A stretch of 64,000 nt of DNA from Patagioenas fasciata. Its lineage: Eukaryota > Chordata > Aves > Columbiformes > Columbidae. Below, in pieces: positions 1 to 14,000 of this stretch (position 1 is its first letter; each line of letters starts with the position of its first letter). The notes under the pieces are model-generated. The model was not told the origin of the DNA, did not search any database, and saw only the letters and a list, made by a program, of their open reading frames with translations. The stretch is from positions 31,026,367 to 31,090,366 of the forward strand of contig NC_092525.1 in assembly GCF_037038585.1 (NCBI RefSeq), in the 5' to 3' direction. The translations under genes were made by a program, and so were the position numbers.

Positions 1-1325
1 TTTTGAACAATATATCCACCCATCCAGGCCATCCTAATTTGGATGCTTGTCACTCTACTTTTTAAAAGCTTTTTCTCTCATATTGATGTAACATACAAAG
101 GAATGTCAGTGTATGAACCTGCTCGATAGGCAAAATAAACAACAAGCCACTGATCTTACAGAAAAAAAATAATCTCCCAGGAAAGAGTGGAAAAGTAGAA
201 AAACCACAAGAATGTCCTACATTTGACTTCAGAGAAGCCTGTTTACACAGAATGCAGCATTACCTTATACCATAAGTGCCTAAGCAATTTAAGGAGTTGT
301 TACACAGTGTAACAGATGTTTAAATACTTTACAGATTTAACTAACAAATAAAAGCCACACCATGTTGCTGTCACCTGCTTCAGCACAGAGGGGGCAATCG
401 GTGACCCCTCGTTTTCATTTCACAGCATTAACTTCTTTCTCCATCATGGCCTTTCCCCTGAGTCTCCATTGCCTTCACATTTCTGTCTCCCTGTGTCAAG
501 GGCCCCATCTCCACACTGTTCCTGGGCCCCTATTTCAGCTTCCCCTCTCCCCCACCTTTCTGCTTCTGAAGGACAAAAACAGCCAAAGCAGAGAGGCCAA
601 AAGAGACTTATTTCATGGTCAGAGAGACCCAGGTGAGCCTCTCCTGACTCTCACCTGTCTCCTGCTGGGTCTCTGCTGCAGGTTGCCTCCAACACTTCAT
701 GAGGAATATTTTCCATTACATTTTTCATTTCCAACTCTCAACCTTTCTATCATACAATTTCAGGTTAAAACAGCAGGAACTTTGTACAGTTTATCTAGTT
801 CAATATGATCTTTGTGTCAGCTGCTGGAAAAAGATTAGTAGATGTTGAAGCCAAAAGCCAAAATCCAGCTGTGATTCACATCCAACCTCACCCTAGAAAC
901 TTAACCGCATCCCAAATACTGGAGTTTTTCTAACTGAAAACAAAGGGCTTGTACACGTGACCCATCATTTGTAACTTGAACACTCACCACAACACACTTT
1001 CCACTATCATAATCAGATTTTTCTTGGCTGTGCATGTTTTTTAGTGATTAACATATCATAACAGCTAAAATAGAAAATACTATGTAGTTTCAGCTACTGA
1101 ACCTGTATTTAGGAGCTGCTCACCACCCTGCAGGACTGCCAATGCTGCTTTTGCTACAGGCAGGTAAAACAAGAGCGTGAGAAGAGTCACGTTGGCTTAG
1201 ACCACCCATGCACCCAGGCTCTAATCATGGCCAACAGGGAAAAGAAGGAGAGCACATACACCTACAGGGATACTCCTGGCCATTTCTGGCCTTATAGATA
1301 ATGCCTTTGTATTTAATGAGAAAAT

Positions 1326-1377
1326 ACACACACACACAAAAAACCAACAAAAAAAAAAACCACCAAAAAAACCACCC
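1326..1377 (+). repeat. A/C-rich low-complexity tract with CA run
   Basis: A short CA run followed by poly-A with interspersed CC, with no G or T for about 50 nt. It is similar in composition to the tract at 29380. Confidence 0.8.
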
Positions 1378-4300
1378 TGGCATTTCCCCTTGCATTCCTA
1401 AAGGAAAAGAGAAAGCTGCTGACAAAAGGAATCTCTCCCCAAACCAATGGTTTTCAGTGCTCCTGCCAGCACAGCTCTTCCAGGAGATCCAGAGGAAGTT
1501 CTTGCCCTGAACACATAGCTGCTCTACAATGACACATTATTTATATGTATTATACTGGATTAGCAAAGAGATGAATGTTATTTCTGCCATTCTAAAACTA
1601 TTCCCACATTTACACTTTATATATCATTTCACAGAAGGATACGTACTCTTCTGTTAGCTATCACATCTGTACCCTGTACTCATTTCTTCAATGTTTTCCA
1701 TCTCCCTTGTGTCAGAGCAGGGGCTCCTGGACCCCACCGTGTCACAGCAACTGATCCATGGGAAAAGGTGCATAGCTCTGCATTGCCTTTGTAACACTCA
1801 GTGAAGTTTAACAGAGAGGACACTTTATTCCTCCCATCAGCCCACCCCTTGCAACTTCATAGTTGCCTGTGGAAAGGCAAAAAAGCTCGAGAGTCACTGT
1901 CTGCTTTCTGTTCTAAAGAATAATACCTTTATAACGGAATTTTCCAACAAGAAAATTAATCTGGCCATAAAACCAATTAGGATAACTAAGAAAATCACAG
2001 CAGAATGTCTCTGCAGCAAAGTACCCAGATTCCAGAATTTTGCAAATCCCAGACACTAACTAGCTTGATCTTCTAATTTACACTGACACCACATAACAAT
2101 GACCCACCTACATCTGACATAAAGCATAATTTAATGCTTGTTAAACAACAATGAGGGGAAGTGTAAGCCCTGCATTCCTGATCTAACGCCTTCCCTCTCC
2201 TCTGCAGAGAGAAGAGGATTTGCTGTGTTCGGTCTATCATCTTCTTTGGTAAACACTAGTCACTGGAGTAAATCTGATAAGTAGGCTGACTTCTGACTCT
2301 TCGTTCGTATTTGTGTCATATATAAATATGTTGCTGGCGATATTTTCTGATAGTAAACTTCTTTAGGTTTTTCTAACCCATTAAACAGAAATGCATTATA
2401 GAAAAGAATAGAACATAAGGGAATGTCAAAGCATTATAAATATAGGATTAGGAAACTTGCCAGCAATATCTACTGCTGACAGCTGACTTTATTAAAGTTC
2501 ATCAGCATTAATTGCCTCATTGTTGAATGACTTTTGCATGTAATTATCACCAGTCTAAACACAGATTGCCTCAGGTACAGTATCTAATGTGATCATGTGT
2601 TCTGAATCCTATTAAAACAGCTGAGATGTAGCAGAGATTATTCTCTCCCAAACAGTAAGAAAGTGAAAGAATCAACACAAATAGGAGGAAATTATTTTGC
2701 TTAGCCTAAATAGTGCTAATTTCCCTGTCTTATTCCAAGGTTTCCAGCAATGCTTTGGTGCCACAGATGCTGAAGCAAGATTTGGAGATGCCAACTCTAT
2801 ACCAGTGTCATTTATCTCAAGGACAAGTGAACATTCCTGTGTCCCACTAGAAAGAAAATGCCTGAGGCATGATTGCTAAAATGGGCTTTAAACGTCATGC
2901 TATCTTTTAATAGACAGAAAGATGGATACATCAATGTCTAAAATAATAATTCTTAGACTATATTTATCAGAACAAGGCAAGGCTGGAATTGTAATTTGAA
3001 GAAGTCTGAGCTCTAGTATTGTGAGCTAATACCCAAGAAGAGACAACACACAGCCCCTTCTTTGAAATTCTATGCTGTTTTAAGATGTTTTCAAGATCTA
3101 AAGGCTCAGCATCAAAGATGAAATTTCATACTTTTTTACAGTGACGTAAAATCTTCACACCATATTACCATACCATTCCCAAACCCTACTTTCTCAACTA
3201 AAAAAAAAAAAAACACAATAACTATTTCCTTTCCTCAATGTACCAGCTCTTTTGAGACTTAACAGAACACACTCTACTCTTCTGAATCATTACATGCAAT
3301 AGACATTCAAAGGTTTTTTTTAAAAAAATAAATAACATTAGATTTTGAAATTTTGCTTGTAGATTAATATTTGAAGTCTTCAAAATCATCTCAAAAGCCT
3401 CAATATCATCTTAGAAATTATTTGCTCATCATAGCAAATTTTGTCAATGTGAAATATCCACCGTTCTCACGTTTATACCTCCCTATACACACACCTACCT
3501 ATCATCTACCAGGGTTCTGGAGTGACTTTTCAGAGAAATTCATATTCAGGATTGTGTTTCATCCACAGATTTAACAGCAAAGGACTTCAAAGGTATGTTA
3601 TGCAGTATTTAAAAATACAGTATGAAAAGCTATATTGAAGAAGGTCTTTCAGCACTGAAAAAGGCTTTGACTATGGAACACAGTTTCAGAAATTTTACAA
3701 TAATTTTAAACACTACAGAGCTGTTCTTGATTTGATGTTGTGTGTTGTCAAGAGTTTTTGCAGTCTTCTTGTAAGAAAAGTAGCTGCAGACATAAGTGCT
3801 TGAATAAAGACTTGTCACATATTACCTTCCCTTTACCCCTCTCCCTCCCCACATTGCTTTTTCTCTCAAGTTTATTAGCATTAATAACTGGAAGCACTGA
3901 TGTAGCCTTTTAGGGTATTAGACCAAACCTGTAAATTAATGCATTGGTTCATCACAATTCATTAATCAACCCTGTGCTGGATTTAACAGACAGCAGATTA
4001 TTAAAGACACCAAATTACACAGACGAAAAAATCCAGCTCCCAGAGGGTCAGATGTAATGTGAATGGTTTTGCATAAAACCATAAACCTGCTATTAAATTA
4101 AAAACAGGCAAAAAATTATGTCCACTGCTTATCTAAAGTAATTTTTTTAAAGGGAAGTTACGCTAATTTACTTCTTAACTGGTCCTGGTTACACAGCAAA
4201 GGACTAAAGGTTAACTGCAATGGCTCCTCTGATGCTTGGTTAAGCAACTTACACTCACATATCCTGACTGAGGTGAAGAAATTAATGAAATTACTACTGT

Positions 4301-4799
4301 AATTCATTACTAATGGAAAATTGTCAACACTTTCAGCTAGCAGTTCACACAAATATTCTGCAGACACGAAGACCCAGTGCAGTGACTCATGCTCTTACAC
4401 TTGCTACTCTTATTTCAAGCCCTAGCACCATTCATCACAGCTGAACTTTGTGCCATGGTATCCAGCAAAGTTTAGCAACCTTTGATCTCAATAGCTGAGG
4501 TCTTTCTACTTTTGTGACACAGGTTTCTGATGGAAGAAAAACTAACATGTAATTTTCAGCATCAGTCCAAGGAAATGTTAAAATGAAGAGAGGAGAGAGG
4601 CAGAATCACTGCAACCAACATTCCAAGTATAACAAACATAGGAAAGATTGTAAATTGCCAACCAATGATGCTAAAAGTAAATAGTATAAATGAGTGTAAA
4701 CTTTATCTATCAATTACCAATTCAAATGATAATATTTATAACAAATAGGGAGCGCTAAAATTTAGTGACGAGCCTCAACAAGACTGGTCCCTTGTGCTA

Positions 4800-5010
4800 C
4801 CCTGTTTCCCCAAAAATAGGACAAGGTCTTATATTAATTTTTGCTCCAAAAGATGCTTACTTTTTTACATGGATAGCTGCCTGGACACTATTTAAGTTGA
4901 TTTTTTAATGAACTGTAAATAGGGCTTATATTTCGAGCATCCTCAAAAAATTCTGAAAAACCATGCCAAAGCTCATTTTTGGGGTAGGTCTTATTTGGGG
5001 GGAAACAGGG
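4800..5010. mobile_element. mariner-like MITE with TA target duplication
   Basis: This 211-bp element starts CCCTGTTTCCCC and ends with the inverted counterpart GGGGGGAAACAGGG. The terminal inverted repeats extend about 25-30 bp with mismatches. It is flanked on both sides by TA (4798-4799 and 5011-5012), the target duplication of Tc1/mariner elements. The interior has GGTCTTAT and GGGCTTAT motifs and no ORF, so it is a non-autonomous copy. Its ends resemble a short repeat (CCCTGTTTCCCCGAAAATAAG type) that I recall from several amniotes; the family name is not certain. Confidence 0.8.
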
Positions 5011-7953
5011 TATATAGTTTTCTTTTGCCAGGTTTCCCTTTATATTCTTTACTAAACCACAGAACAGAATATCAAACTAAGACGGGATAGCAAAGTTGTC
5101 CATTCCTAAAGAGAGATTCATCTGTTACTATATAATAGTTGTCATCTACAGATAGCAAGAATATGTCATACACAGCAACTTTGACATAAATAAAACATTT
5201 AATATTACTTGACTGTATATAAAATGAAAGTCCTAAAAAGACCATTATTTTATATTAATTTATAGGAAAACATTGTTTTATGCTTGTGGATTATGCTGGG
5301 AGGAAGCTAATAAAGATAATCTTTATGATCTTCCCATTGATTTGCTTTTTGTTTGTGAGCAAGAAAGATATAGTTTCTGATGGTCATAAACATACAAGGG
5401 ACACGATTTGTGCAGCATGATTCCCAATAGAGCAGCAGGGTGAAATTATGCAGACAGAAATTAAAGTTTGAATATGAGTACAATTTTCCCCACCATGGGG
5501 AAAAGCAGAATGAGAAGAGGTAGGGAAATCTCTACCCAAATAGGAACTCAAGAAATCACACCCAAAGCTGCTTGGACTCTGCTCTGTGCATCCCACTGTG
5601 TGAAATGGAAAGAAGATCTGCCACAAAAATGTTACCAGCATAGAGAAAACTCTTAATGGAAGAACACAGCAGATTTGCTGTCATGTCTTTCCCTCCCTGC
5701 CTGTGGGGAGTGGGGCTTTGCAGAGGCTCAGCAAGCTCAGCCAGAAAGTCCCTGTACATTACCTCTTCTAAGTGACAGATGGTCTCCTCAGGAGAAGCCA
5801 GTACAAGTAAAAGCCAAAAGGATGTGCACTAGGGAAGAGCCCCTCTGCAGACATTACCCGTTCCCTGTACTCAGTCCACAAACATCCCATCAGCTGCTTT
5901 CAGGGAGCGAGTGCAGAGGCAGACAGAATCCCCGTGCTCCCTGAATGGTGTTTCTCAGGCTGAGCTTTTGCTGAGTTAAAAAATGAGCATTTCTCCTAAC
6001 TCGGTGAAGGATCCTACAAGAACTCAAACTCCAGCTAACCCTGGTGTCCCAGTGCACACCAAGAGCAAAGTGGTGCACAAGGTGTCTGTCTGCTTCACTT
6101 TGCAGTTTTACTCCCACAGATTAGTACAGTAGTAAAGCTCAAAAACTAGGTAATGCAACCTAGAAATCAAAGGAATGATAAGATCTTCACAAAGCTTGCT
6201 TGGAATGCATTTAATGTAAAAGCCTCTGTTTGTGTTATGTAAAACATTAAAATGAATTACATCTCTAAGTTAATTCTCACTGAAACCAGCTGAGTACTGC
6301 CTTTGCATACACATCTATACTGATAGACTATAATATATGGTATCAAGCACAGTCCTTTTGCCAGTATCCCAGACCAAATCTCTGCTTCAAACACTGGACT
6401 CGTAACATCTTACGATGCAAGTTAGTAACTCTTCTATCAAGATGTTAGAGCGTTATTTGTAAACGTCACTTTAGAGTTCCGTGAGATGGTATACACAGTC
6501 CCATTCTTTGTGCCAAGTGCCCTGAAATACCTGAGAGGGTTAGGAAGAAACTTAGCACACATATGTAACACTGCTGCAATAGCTGGACTTCTTTATATTA
6601 CAAGCAGGTGAAAACAAGGACTAGTTTGACAGTAACAACAAAGTACACCTTCCTAGCACTATAAAATTACAACATTTCAATGTTGAATGTGTTCCTTAAT
6701 TATATAAAAACCTGCGAAGAATAGCATGGTTGAAATTTATTATGCAAATGCTCTTAATTTATGACAGATTGCTACTTCAAATACAAGTATTAAATCTCTA
6801 TTAGATTTGTTGCGGTAATGCACTAATATGCATCACTAAGGTCTTAAATTTCTAAGCAGCAATAGTGTTTGTTAGATGCAAATAAGGATTACCTTAATTA
6901 AAACACTATCCTCAGCATCTCAGAAGATTTAATCCAAATCTTTATATAGGGCACACTCATTATCTATCTCCAGTTAATAAAAATATGACCTACTTTGGTT
7001 ACATTTCAGAATTTAATGTTGATTACCATTTTGTTAATAGAAATAAGATACTAAAGACTTTAAAGACAAGCCAAAAGCAATTTCGCCAGCCTAATTAAAA
7101 TACTATTTAATGGCCTCAGAAGGAGCTTTATATTTATTCATAACTGTAGAGGTAGACTTTCTAGAAATGTTTTTAAAATATCAGATTAGACAACAGACTC
7201 CTAAAAATATACCTAATGATAACAAGTGAGATTTATAACAAATGAGCTTAAAGCAGAGCCTGAAGAGATTCAGAGGAGAACTCCTAAACCCCACAGGGAC
7301 ACTTTCCAACACACGAGCTGTTCTGATAAGCTCAACAAGACTCCCCACTTCTGTCGAAAGAGGCCCATACCATGTGTCTTTGCAGAAGCAAGGCTTAAAT
7401 TAATCATAACACTCCAAATGTAGCGTCAAGTTACTGCTAAGTAGTAGTTTCCAAGGAGACATGATGCTTATCAAAATACTCTGATGCACTGCAGCCTGCC
7501 AGATCTAAGAGTATCTGAATGGGTTAGTGCACTGCTTAGCAAAACACAGCTTATTCTGGATTAAATCAGGGATGCAGCAGGCTCAGCAAGAAGGCAATGT
7601 TTTGGGAGAGCAGGGGGAATATATGTCCTCCCTGTAAAGCTTCTCTTGTACCTACTGCTGCTGTATTAAACAGGATAAAGGGGGTCCAGAGAGACCACAG
7701 CCAGCTGAAGCATGTGGCCAGAGACCCCGTGGGGCCACCGCTTGCCCGGAGCCATCCACTCACCTCTGTGGATTTCTCAAACCCGTGCACAAAGTTGTTG
7801 TTCCACAGCTTTGCTCAGCAAACTGTAGCCTCCCTGTACATATCCTCTTCTCCATACAGAAAGGTTGGACAAAAGCATGCATCCTATAGAGACAGCGTGT
7901 CAGGATTTGTCCTTAAAAACCTTTCATAGGTACCACTTTACAATATCCTAAAC

Positions 7954-8042
7954 CTGGGGTGTCAAACTCATTTTCACCAGGGGCCACATCAGCCTTGCAG
8001 TTGCCTTCAAAGGGCTGAATGTAATTTTAGGACTGTATACGC
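7954..8042 (+). mobile_element. hAT-like DNA transposon end fragment
   Basis: The sequence starts CTGGGGTGTCAAACTCATTT, close to the CAGGGGTGTC termini of hAT-type elements, and continues with GGGGCCACATCAGCC and AAGGGCTGAATGTAATTT, which are common in amniote hAT relics. The opposite terminus and the 8-bp target duplication were not found, so it appears to be a solo end or truncated copy. The right boundary is approximate. Confidence 0.5.
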
Positions 8043-11000
8043 ATTTATGTTTATTCCCTGTCCTACACCAAAATACTCCTTTTTAAAGGTAAGAATGTAA
8101 GGTGATGGCTGAATCCAAACCTTTGTCCTTTATCACCCAAAAAACCTCTAGCATATAGAGTTTCTCTTGCTAAAATGAATTCAGACTGGACACTTCTAGT
8201 TATTGCTAGGTTAAGTTTATTGAAAGGTTTTGAGGGACTGGAGAATCTTCCTGCTTTCAAGAGACAAAATGTTTATGGTCTTCTACTAAGAGTTATTATC
8301 GGTTCCTACATAGTAAACCTGAAAGTATTATGGGTGAATAATACCACAAACTCTCACTAGGGTTCTCACCACAAGTGGAAATTTCCAATTTAATTAAGTC
8401 AATACATATTGTTTGCTCTTGATCTCCATCATGTAGAGCCACCTGCTCCAACAAGGAGTCCAAGTAGCCAGTGGCTACACCAGGGGTTTACAAAGGCTGG
8501 GAGACCAAATGGCAAGTTCAGGCAAGATAACATTGTTCAGGGAAGAGACCATGGGAAGGTGTCAGGATGTGCACAGCTGAACAGCAGCAGGGGAAGCGCC
8601 TGTGCAGAAGATGACTCTAGTTGGAAACACAAGGAGCAGGGCTGGAACAGCAGTGACCCTTGTCTGCTGCTTCTCCCCCCGGCACAGGGCAGGGAGCTGG
8701 AGGGGCAGCGTGCCACTGAACCCCTGGGCACCCTGTGGCCACCAGGACTGGCTACCTCTTGGGCAGCTGGCCAGCCAGTGGGGGTTGCTCCCCCCAGGGG
8801 AGGTAGGAGGCAGGTGTGACACCCCCGGCACCCCACAGAGCCTGGCCGCAGCCACGGGGCTCCATCCGCACTTTCTGCCTCCACACATTGTGCCCTGCCT
8901 GGCACACTCTGCTCTGTCCCATCGAACTGCTTTTAACACTGGTTTTTAGTCCAATGTCTTTTCCCTTCTCCCTCATTCAGTATTTTAATTCTATTTCTTC
9001 TCTACTTTGTGATTATTTACTGGCCCTATATCACCAAAAAGGGATGCAAAAGCTCTTTCCCAACTGCCACATACAAGTTCAGAAAAAACAAGGCTGACAA
9101 TACATTTTCCCCTCCATCTCTCTTGTCAAGCTCAGTCTAACAGCAGCAGCCATCGCAAACATCCCTTTGGCTGCCACATGCCCAGGGACAGCAGTGTCCG
9201 GCCCCAGGTCCCCCATAGGTCCCCAGCCCCCAGGCTCCTGGTGCACCCACCTGCTGGGCTGTCCTCTGCAACCTCCCAACACTGGTCACTAAACACAAGG
9301 GGTTAATTTTATGAGAGAAGGAAATTTTTAAGCCTAAAAAAACTGATGACATTAGAAAGCTCATTGTAAATTTTACATAAAGAGGTCTTGTCTCTTTATC
9401 ATCTACATAAATGTCACCCACTGAAAGACTGTTGTCACAAATGCCTCCCATGAGTGCCGGATCTGTCTGTAATGCGGCATATAAGAAGCTTGTTCTTCTG
9501 GAGATCTGCACTTTTCAGCAATTATTAATTCCTTAAACATTTAAAATAGACCTTTTCAATTGTGCTTTCACATCTTCAGGTCACTGCAGCAATCTCAGCC
9601 CATGTGGCTCATAGTCCCCCTTTTAGCATTCGTTTTCAAAGACATATAAAACACCCAGATGAGCCAAGAGTCAAAAGCAGGCTCCTGAGGCTAAGATATG
9701 TTTTTCCTAAAAACTCTTCCATATGTTAATATAACTCCCTTTTACCAGGTTTCATGTATGAGACAAGGGATTCTAAAATATTCCTTATCTCAGGGAAAGC
9801 ACAATAGTCAGGATTTTTCCCCTTTCAACTCTCAGCTACTCCTCTCCATGAGAGCATAGGCTGGAAAAACGATAAGGAGAGTATTCTAGCGGATCTATCC
9901 CTCTCTTCCTCTATTATTCAGAAAGCAAAAAAATAAAAATGCCATTACCTCCAAAATGGAGGCAGGCTTTTTGTGAGATAAGCCACTCCTCCACACCATG
10001 TATTCCACCAAAGAAATTCATATTGGGTTCAGTATCTTCTAATAGTTTCATCAGTTAATACTAAATTGGTTTCAGATAGGGAAAAAAAAAAAAAAAAGAA
10101 TGTTCCTTGCACTGCACTAAATAATTTGCCTTTATATAGACTGCATAAACTACATTTCTGAAGAGGAACAAACAATTATTTTTCCATTTATATAAGTGAC
10201 AGTGGATGGATTTTCACAGATTGACAGTCTGTATCCCATACTGTTGGTATTTTCCTGTGCAGCTGACTTTCACTATTTGGTCATTTTCTTGCACTTTACA
10301 GATGGGAAGATATTTCAAGATAAAAACATATGGTGTAACACAGAGCTCTGGAATTAAGGTCTTCCCATCCTCATGAGGGCAAGATGGTGCCTAATGTCAG
10401 GGCTAGAATTGCTCATATATAAAAACAACCTGTGTACCAACTTGGACAGTTAATGAGATAATGTGGCATATAACATATGTGTGGTGACAGTCAGGTGTCC
10501 CCATTTCTTCCAGCCCCAGTGCAGGGGCCAGCCCGGCTGTGGTCACACTGGTTGCTGCTCCTTCAGACAGTGGCTGTGCTCACACAGAGTGCAAGAGAAA
10601 GCAAGGAAGATCACTCAGAGCTTTGGGCACAGACCCACGCCTGGAACAGGCAAACCTCTGCTCTGCTCTTCAGCTCAGCGCTGGAAAATGCGGCACCTGA
10701 AGCGACACCCAGGCTGCCTCAACCACGAGCATCCTCCATCGGCAGCTGTGGCTTTAACACAGCCAGCTACGGTTTCCCGGGGAAATGACAGCTACCCACT
10801 GAAAACTTAGGATGCTGCCATCATAATGCAATCACTACACAAGCCCTTTTAATTGCTCTCCTCTCTAGGTTCAGTATAAAAGGGGTTGTGAAACAAAATG
10901 GACCAAAGAGCCATCTGCTAACCACCACACATTTCTGGTTTTTACCACACCGCACAACAATTTTCCAGAACTGACAAAGCTTCCTATTCCTGCAGAGGCT

Positions 11001-14000
11001 GTTTTCTACAGGTCATTGCAAAGTCCACCCTTTCTACTTTGTATCTGAAGGGAAATTACTATCTTTTGTAACAACTCACACAATATTTGACCTTGAGTGA
11101 CAACCTGAGGTTTATTGCAGGTTATTTGTTCACATACTAGTTCTTGTTCAAAGGTTTTAGCATGTTCCAACATCCCCTCTGGCTTTAATAGGAAAACAAA
11201 ACAAAACAAAAAACCACCTCTTACCTGTGCAGACAGTAGTCTCTCAAATACATTCGTGCACAACTTAACTTAAGAGCTGCCACTTCAGGTTGCCACAAGC
11301 TATGTTTTGCCATGAAAGTAATCTTTTCCCAGGCCCTTCTTCCTCTCCTGCCTGCTACTGGCCACTACAAAAATAAGTCTGTTACACAAGTAAAAAAATC
11401 TTATGTTCAGGATAAAGAACCAGAAATATTCAGAAAGACTTTGATATTTCCATGTGAACGTGTTTTGGGTTTTGTTTGTGTTTGAATGAGACCTACAGAT
11501 TTGTTAAAAGTTCTGTTACCTCTTCATGGTATGCTTCCAGAAGTGCATCCCATTTCTTTCTGCTATTGGAAAATGGCATAAATAGAATCTCTTGCTGCTG
11601 GCTCAGGAAAAAGAAAAAAAAAATCCTTATCTCTACCCAGAAACATCTTAGACCCCCCTGCTGCTACTCCTAAGAGTCCCTGCAAAACACTGAGTAACAG
11701 GAATTACATGCACTCACATCTTTTTCTCTGATAGTTTGTTCCACAGCAGCTGAAATTTTATAACATCCGTTGCTCCTCTTTTAATGATTTGCTGTCAATA
11801 AGAAGTTTTCAGTGAGCTGTAATCCATTCCTACTTCAGATCCATAGGAAACCTAACAACTAAAATTTCTTTTTGGACTTTCAATCTCACTGTATACCTGA
11901 AGGCAGAAAAACTTTATTTTGCTGCTAAACAATTATCCACAACTCATTTGTTTCAACTTAGCAATGAACTTATAGAAAAAAATCCATAAATTCCATTATT
12001 AATAATCAATTATTTCCATTTTTTACATAGCTATTACTAATATGCAACTGCAATGCAAAAAACCCCAGTGATCAGCTTTTCATTGTTCCAGCCACCAAGA
12101 ATATTCCAGCTTTCAAAACCAGTGCTCCCCAGTACCCAACAGCTCCACCTCCTACAATGACCCTCTTCCTTTGGAACTGATCACAAGCTTTCAATTTAGT
12201 TACCTGTTCCAATAGATTTGATCGGTTAAATAAACGTTTCTGGCCAGTATCAGGGTCCCTGTGGGAGCTCAGCTTCCACAGCTGTCTAAAAGCTGAAGCC
12301 TTAAAAGCGGTCGGCATGCTACCTGTACTCCCAGGCTTTGCCTTCAGCTGTCCCATTTCCCCCACAAGGAGCTCTTCAGCGTCAGCAACAGGCTCCACCG
12401 TAGAGGGACCTGTTCTCTGCTGAGCACTAACATCAGCTTCTACAGGAGCTCAGAAAGGTGGCAACTCCGAACTGGTTTGGGGACATGTTTCATTTCTGTT
12501 CTGCTTTATGATTGCCCTCCTTCTTAGGATAATTGTTTTCTGAGCAGCAATATGTAAATGAACAGCTTCTCCTGAGGTTTTATCACTGTTTCTTTCCCTC
12601 TTTTAAAAAGTGTTCTCGATTCTTCAAAATTAGTCTGAAGAAAACCTGTAGCATCTTCTAATAATTAGCATTGTAGGAAGTAAATAACGATTCATAGCAA
12701 GCAGCCTTCAGCTCCCTCTCTGCAGCTGCTGTAAAATATAACTAATAAAAAGCAGACATGCGGAGCATGGCTGACAGGGAAGACACGCACTCTTTGCCAG
12801 GCCCCATGCACTGTCCAAGCACTGTCCAGCCCAGAAACTCTGAGGATGCCCAACTGAGTTTGTAGCATTTGGCTCTTTGTCAATGCAAAGGTAACACTGA
12901 AGTTCTCCTTTGTCAACACCAGTACCTCAGAAGCATGATTCTGTGGAACTCCTGAAGCCATTCCTGTGGAGTATTTTCTTTCCCTCTCATTTCTGCTCTT
13001 ATTAGATGTGCCTTGTCTAACCCACACTTAAAGAGTGGCTCTTAATGTCAATAGCAAATCCTTGACCCAGAATGCGTTTGCAGCACTTACATCTCTTAAT
13101 GCCACTTGACTGCCATTATCATCCAAAATGACCTTCGTAATTAATGTGGAACTGAAATACATAAACGTCCCAAGATGCACTGTTTGAGCAAGGACCATCT
13201 AAAATTTCCACACTAGGTCTCCACAACATCAATGCAGAAAGTCTCATAAAAATAAAACACTTACCTGTGTTCTCTGATTCCACACCTAAACAGACTTTTT
13301 CCTCTTTTTTTTTTTTCTGAAAGTGTTTTGTCAGCCCTCTTAGTCCTTGCTTTTGCTTTCTAGGACACCCATATTTTGCAGATAATCTGCACCTGGTACC
13401 TGCTGGTCACCTCTTCCATCGATGTTCCAGCCACCCAGAGGTACTGCAGGCTGATTTCGCAGTTTCACAAGACTTTTGGAGGTTGTTGCCCTAACAAAGC
13501 CCTCTGTCATCCCTGGGTCATTTGAGAAGAATTTCTAAGAATTGCCCTAATTCCCTTGCAGAAAGCCTGCAGCTCTTGTGGTGAGGTTAGTCATCTCTAT
13601 ACCTGGGAAAACTTCCATTACTTGTTCTCAGCTCTACACACCATTTCTGCTGAAAAGAGGAAATTACAATGAAGCAGCGTATTTATTTCAGGCATTTCTA
13701 CTCGAAGCTTGGATGCAGTAGCAATTTCTTTGATCTATTCCCAAAGCTCTTTCTAGAGAGTAATCAATCAAAAAAAACCCTTTCTTTTGGCTTCTCTGCG
13801 AGCCACATCACCAGTGGTTTTATTGCTGTCTGTTCCTTTCTAACACTTCCACTTCTACCAAATAAAAATCAGCCTCTGGCATAGTTCTATCCACACAGCT
13901 CAGCTTCTGTTTAGCATCTCATATGGACAGTGTTCTCAAGTAACTCCATTATTTTACTTCAAAAAAGAACTGCTTTTGATATTATCTTGACTGAAAGGTA

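Noticed and set aside
362-808. Plus-strand open frame of 148 residues near the left edge
   Set aside because: No recognisable domain, no splice or promoter context, and composition like the surrounding noncoding DNA.
8409-8949. Overlapping open frames of 115-136 residues on both strands
   Set aside because: They reflect the local GC-rich patch. None shows a domain or splice-site support.
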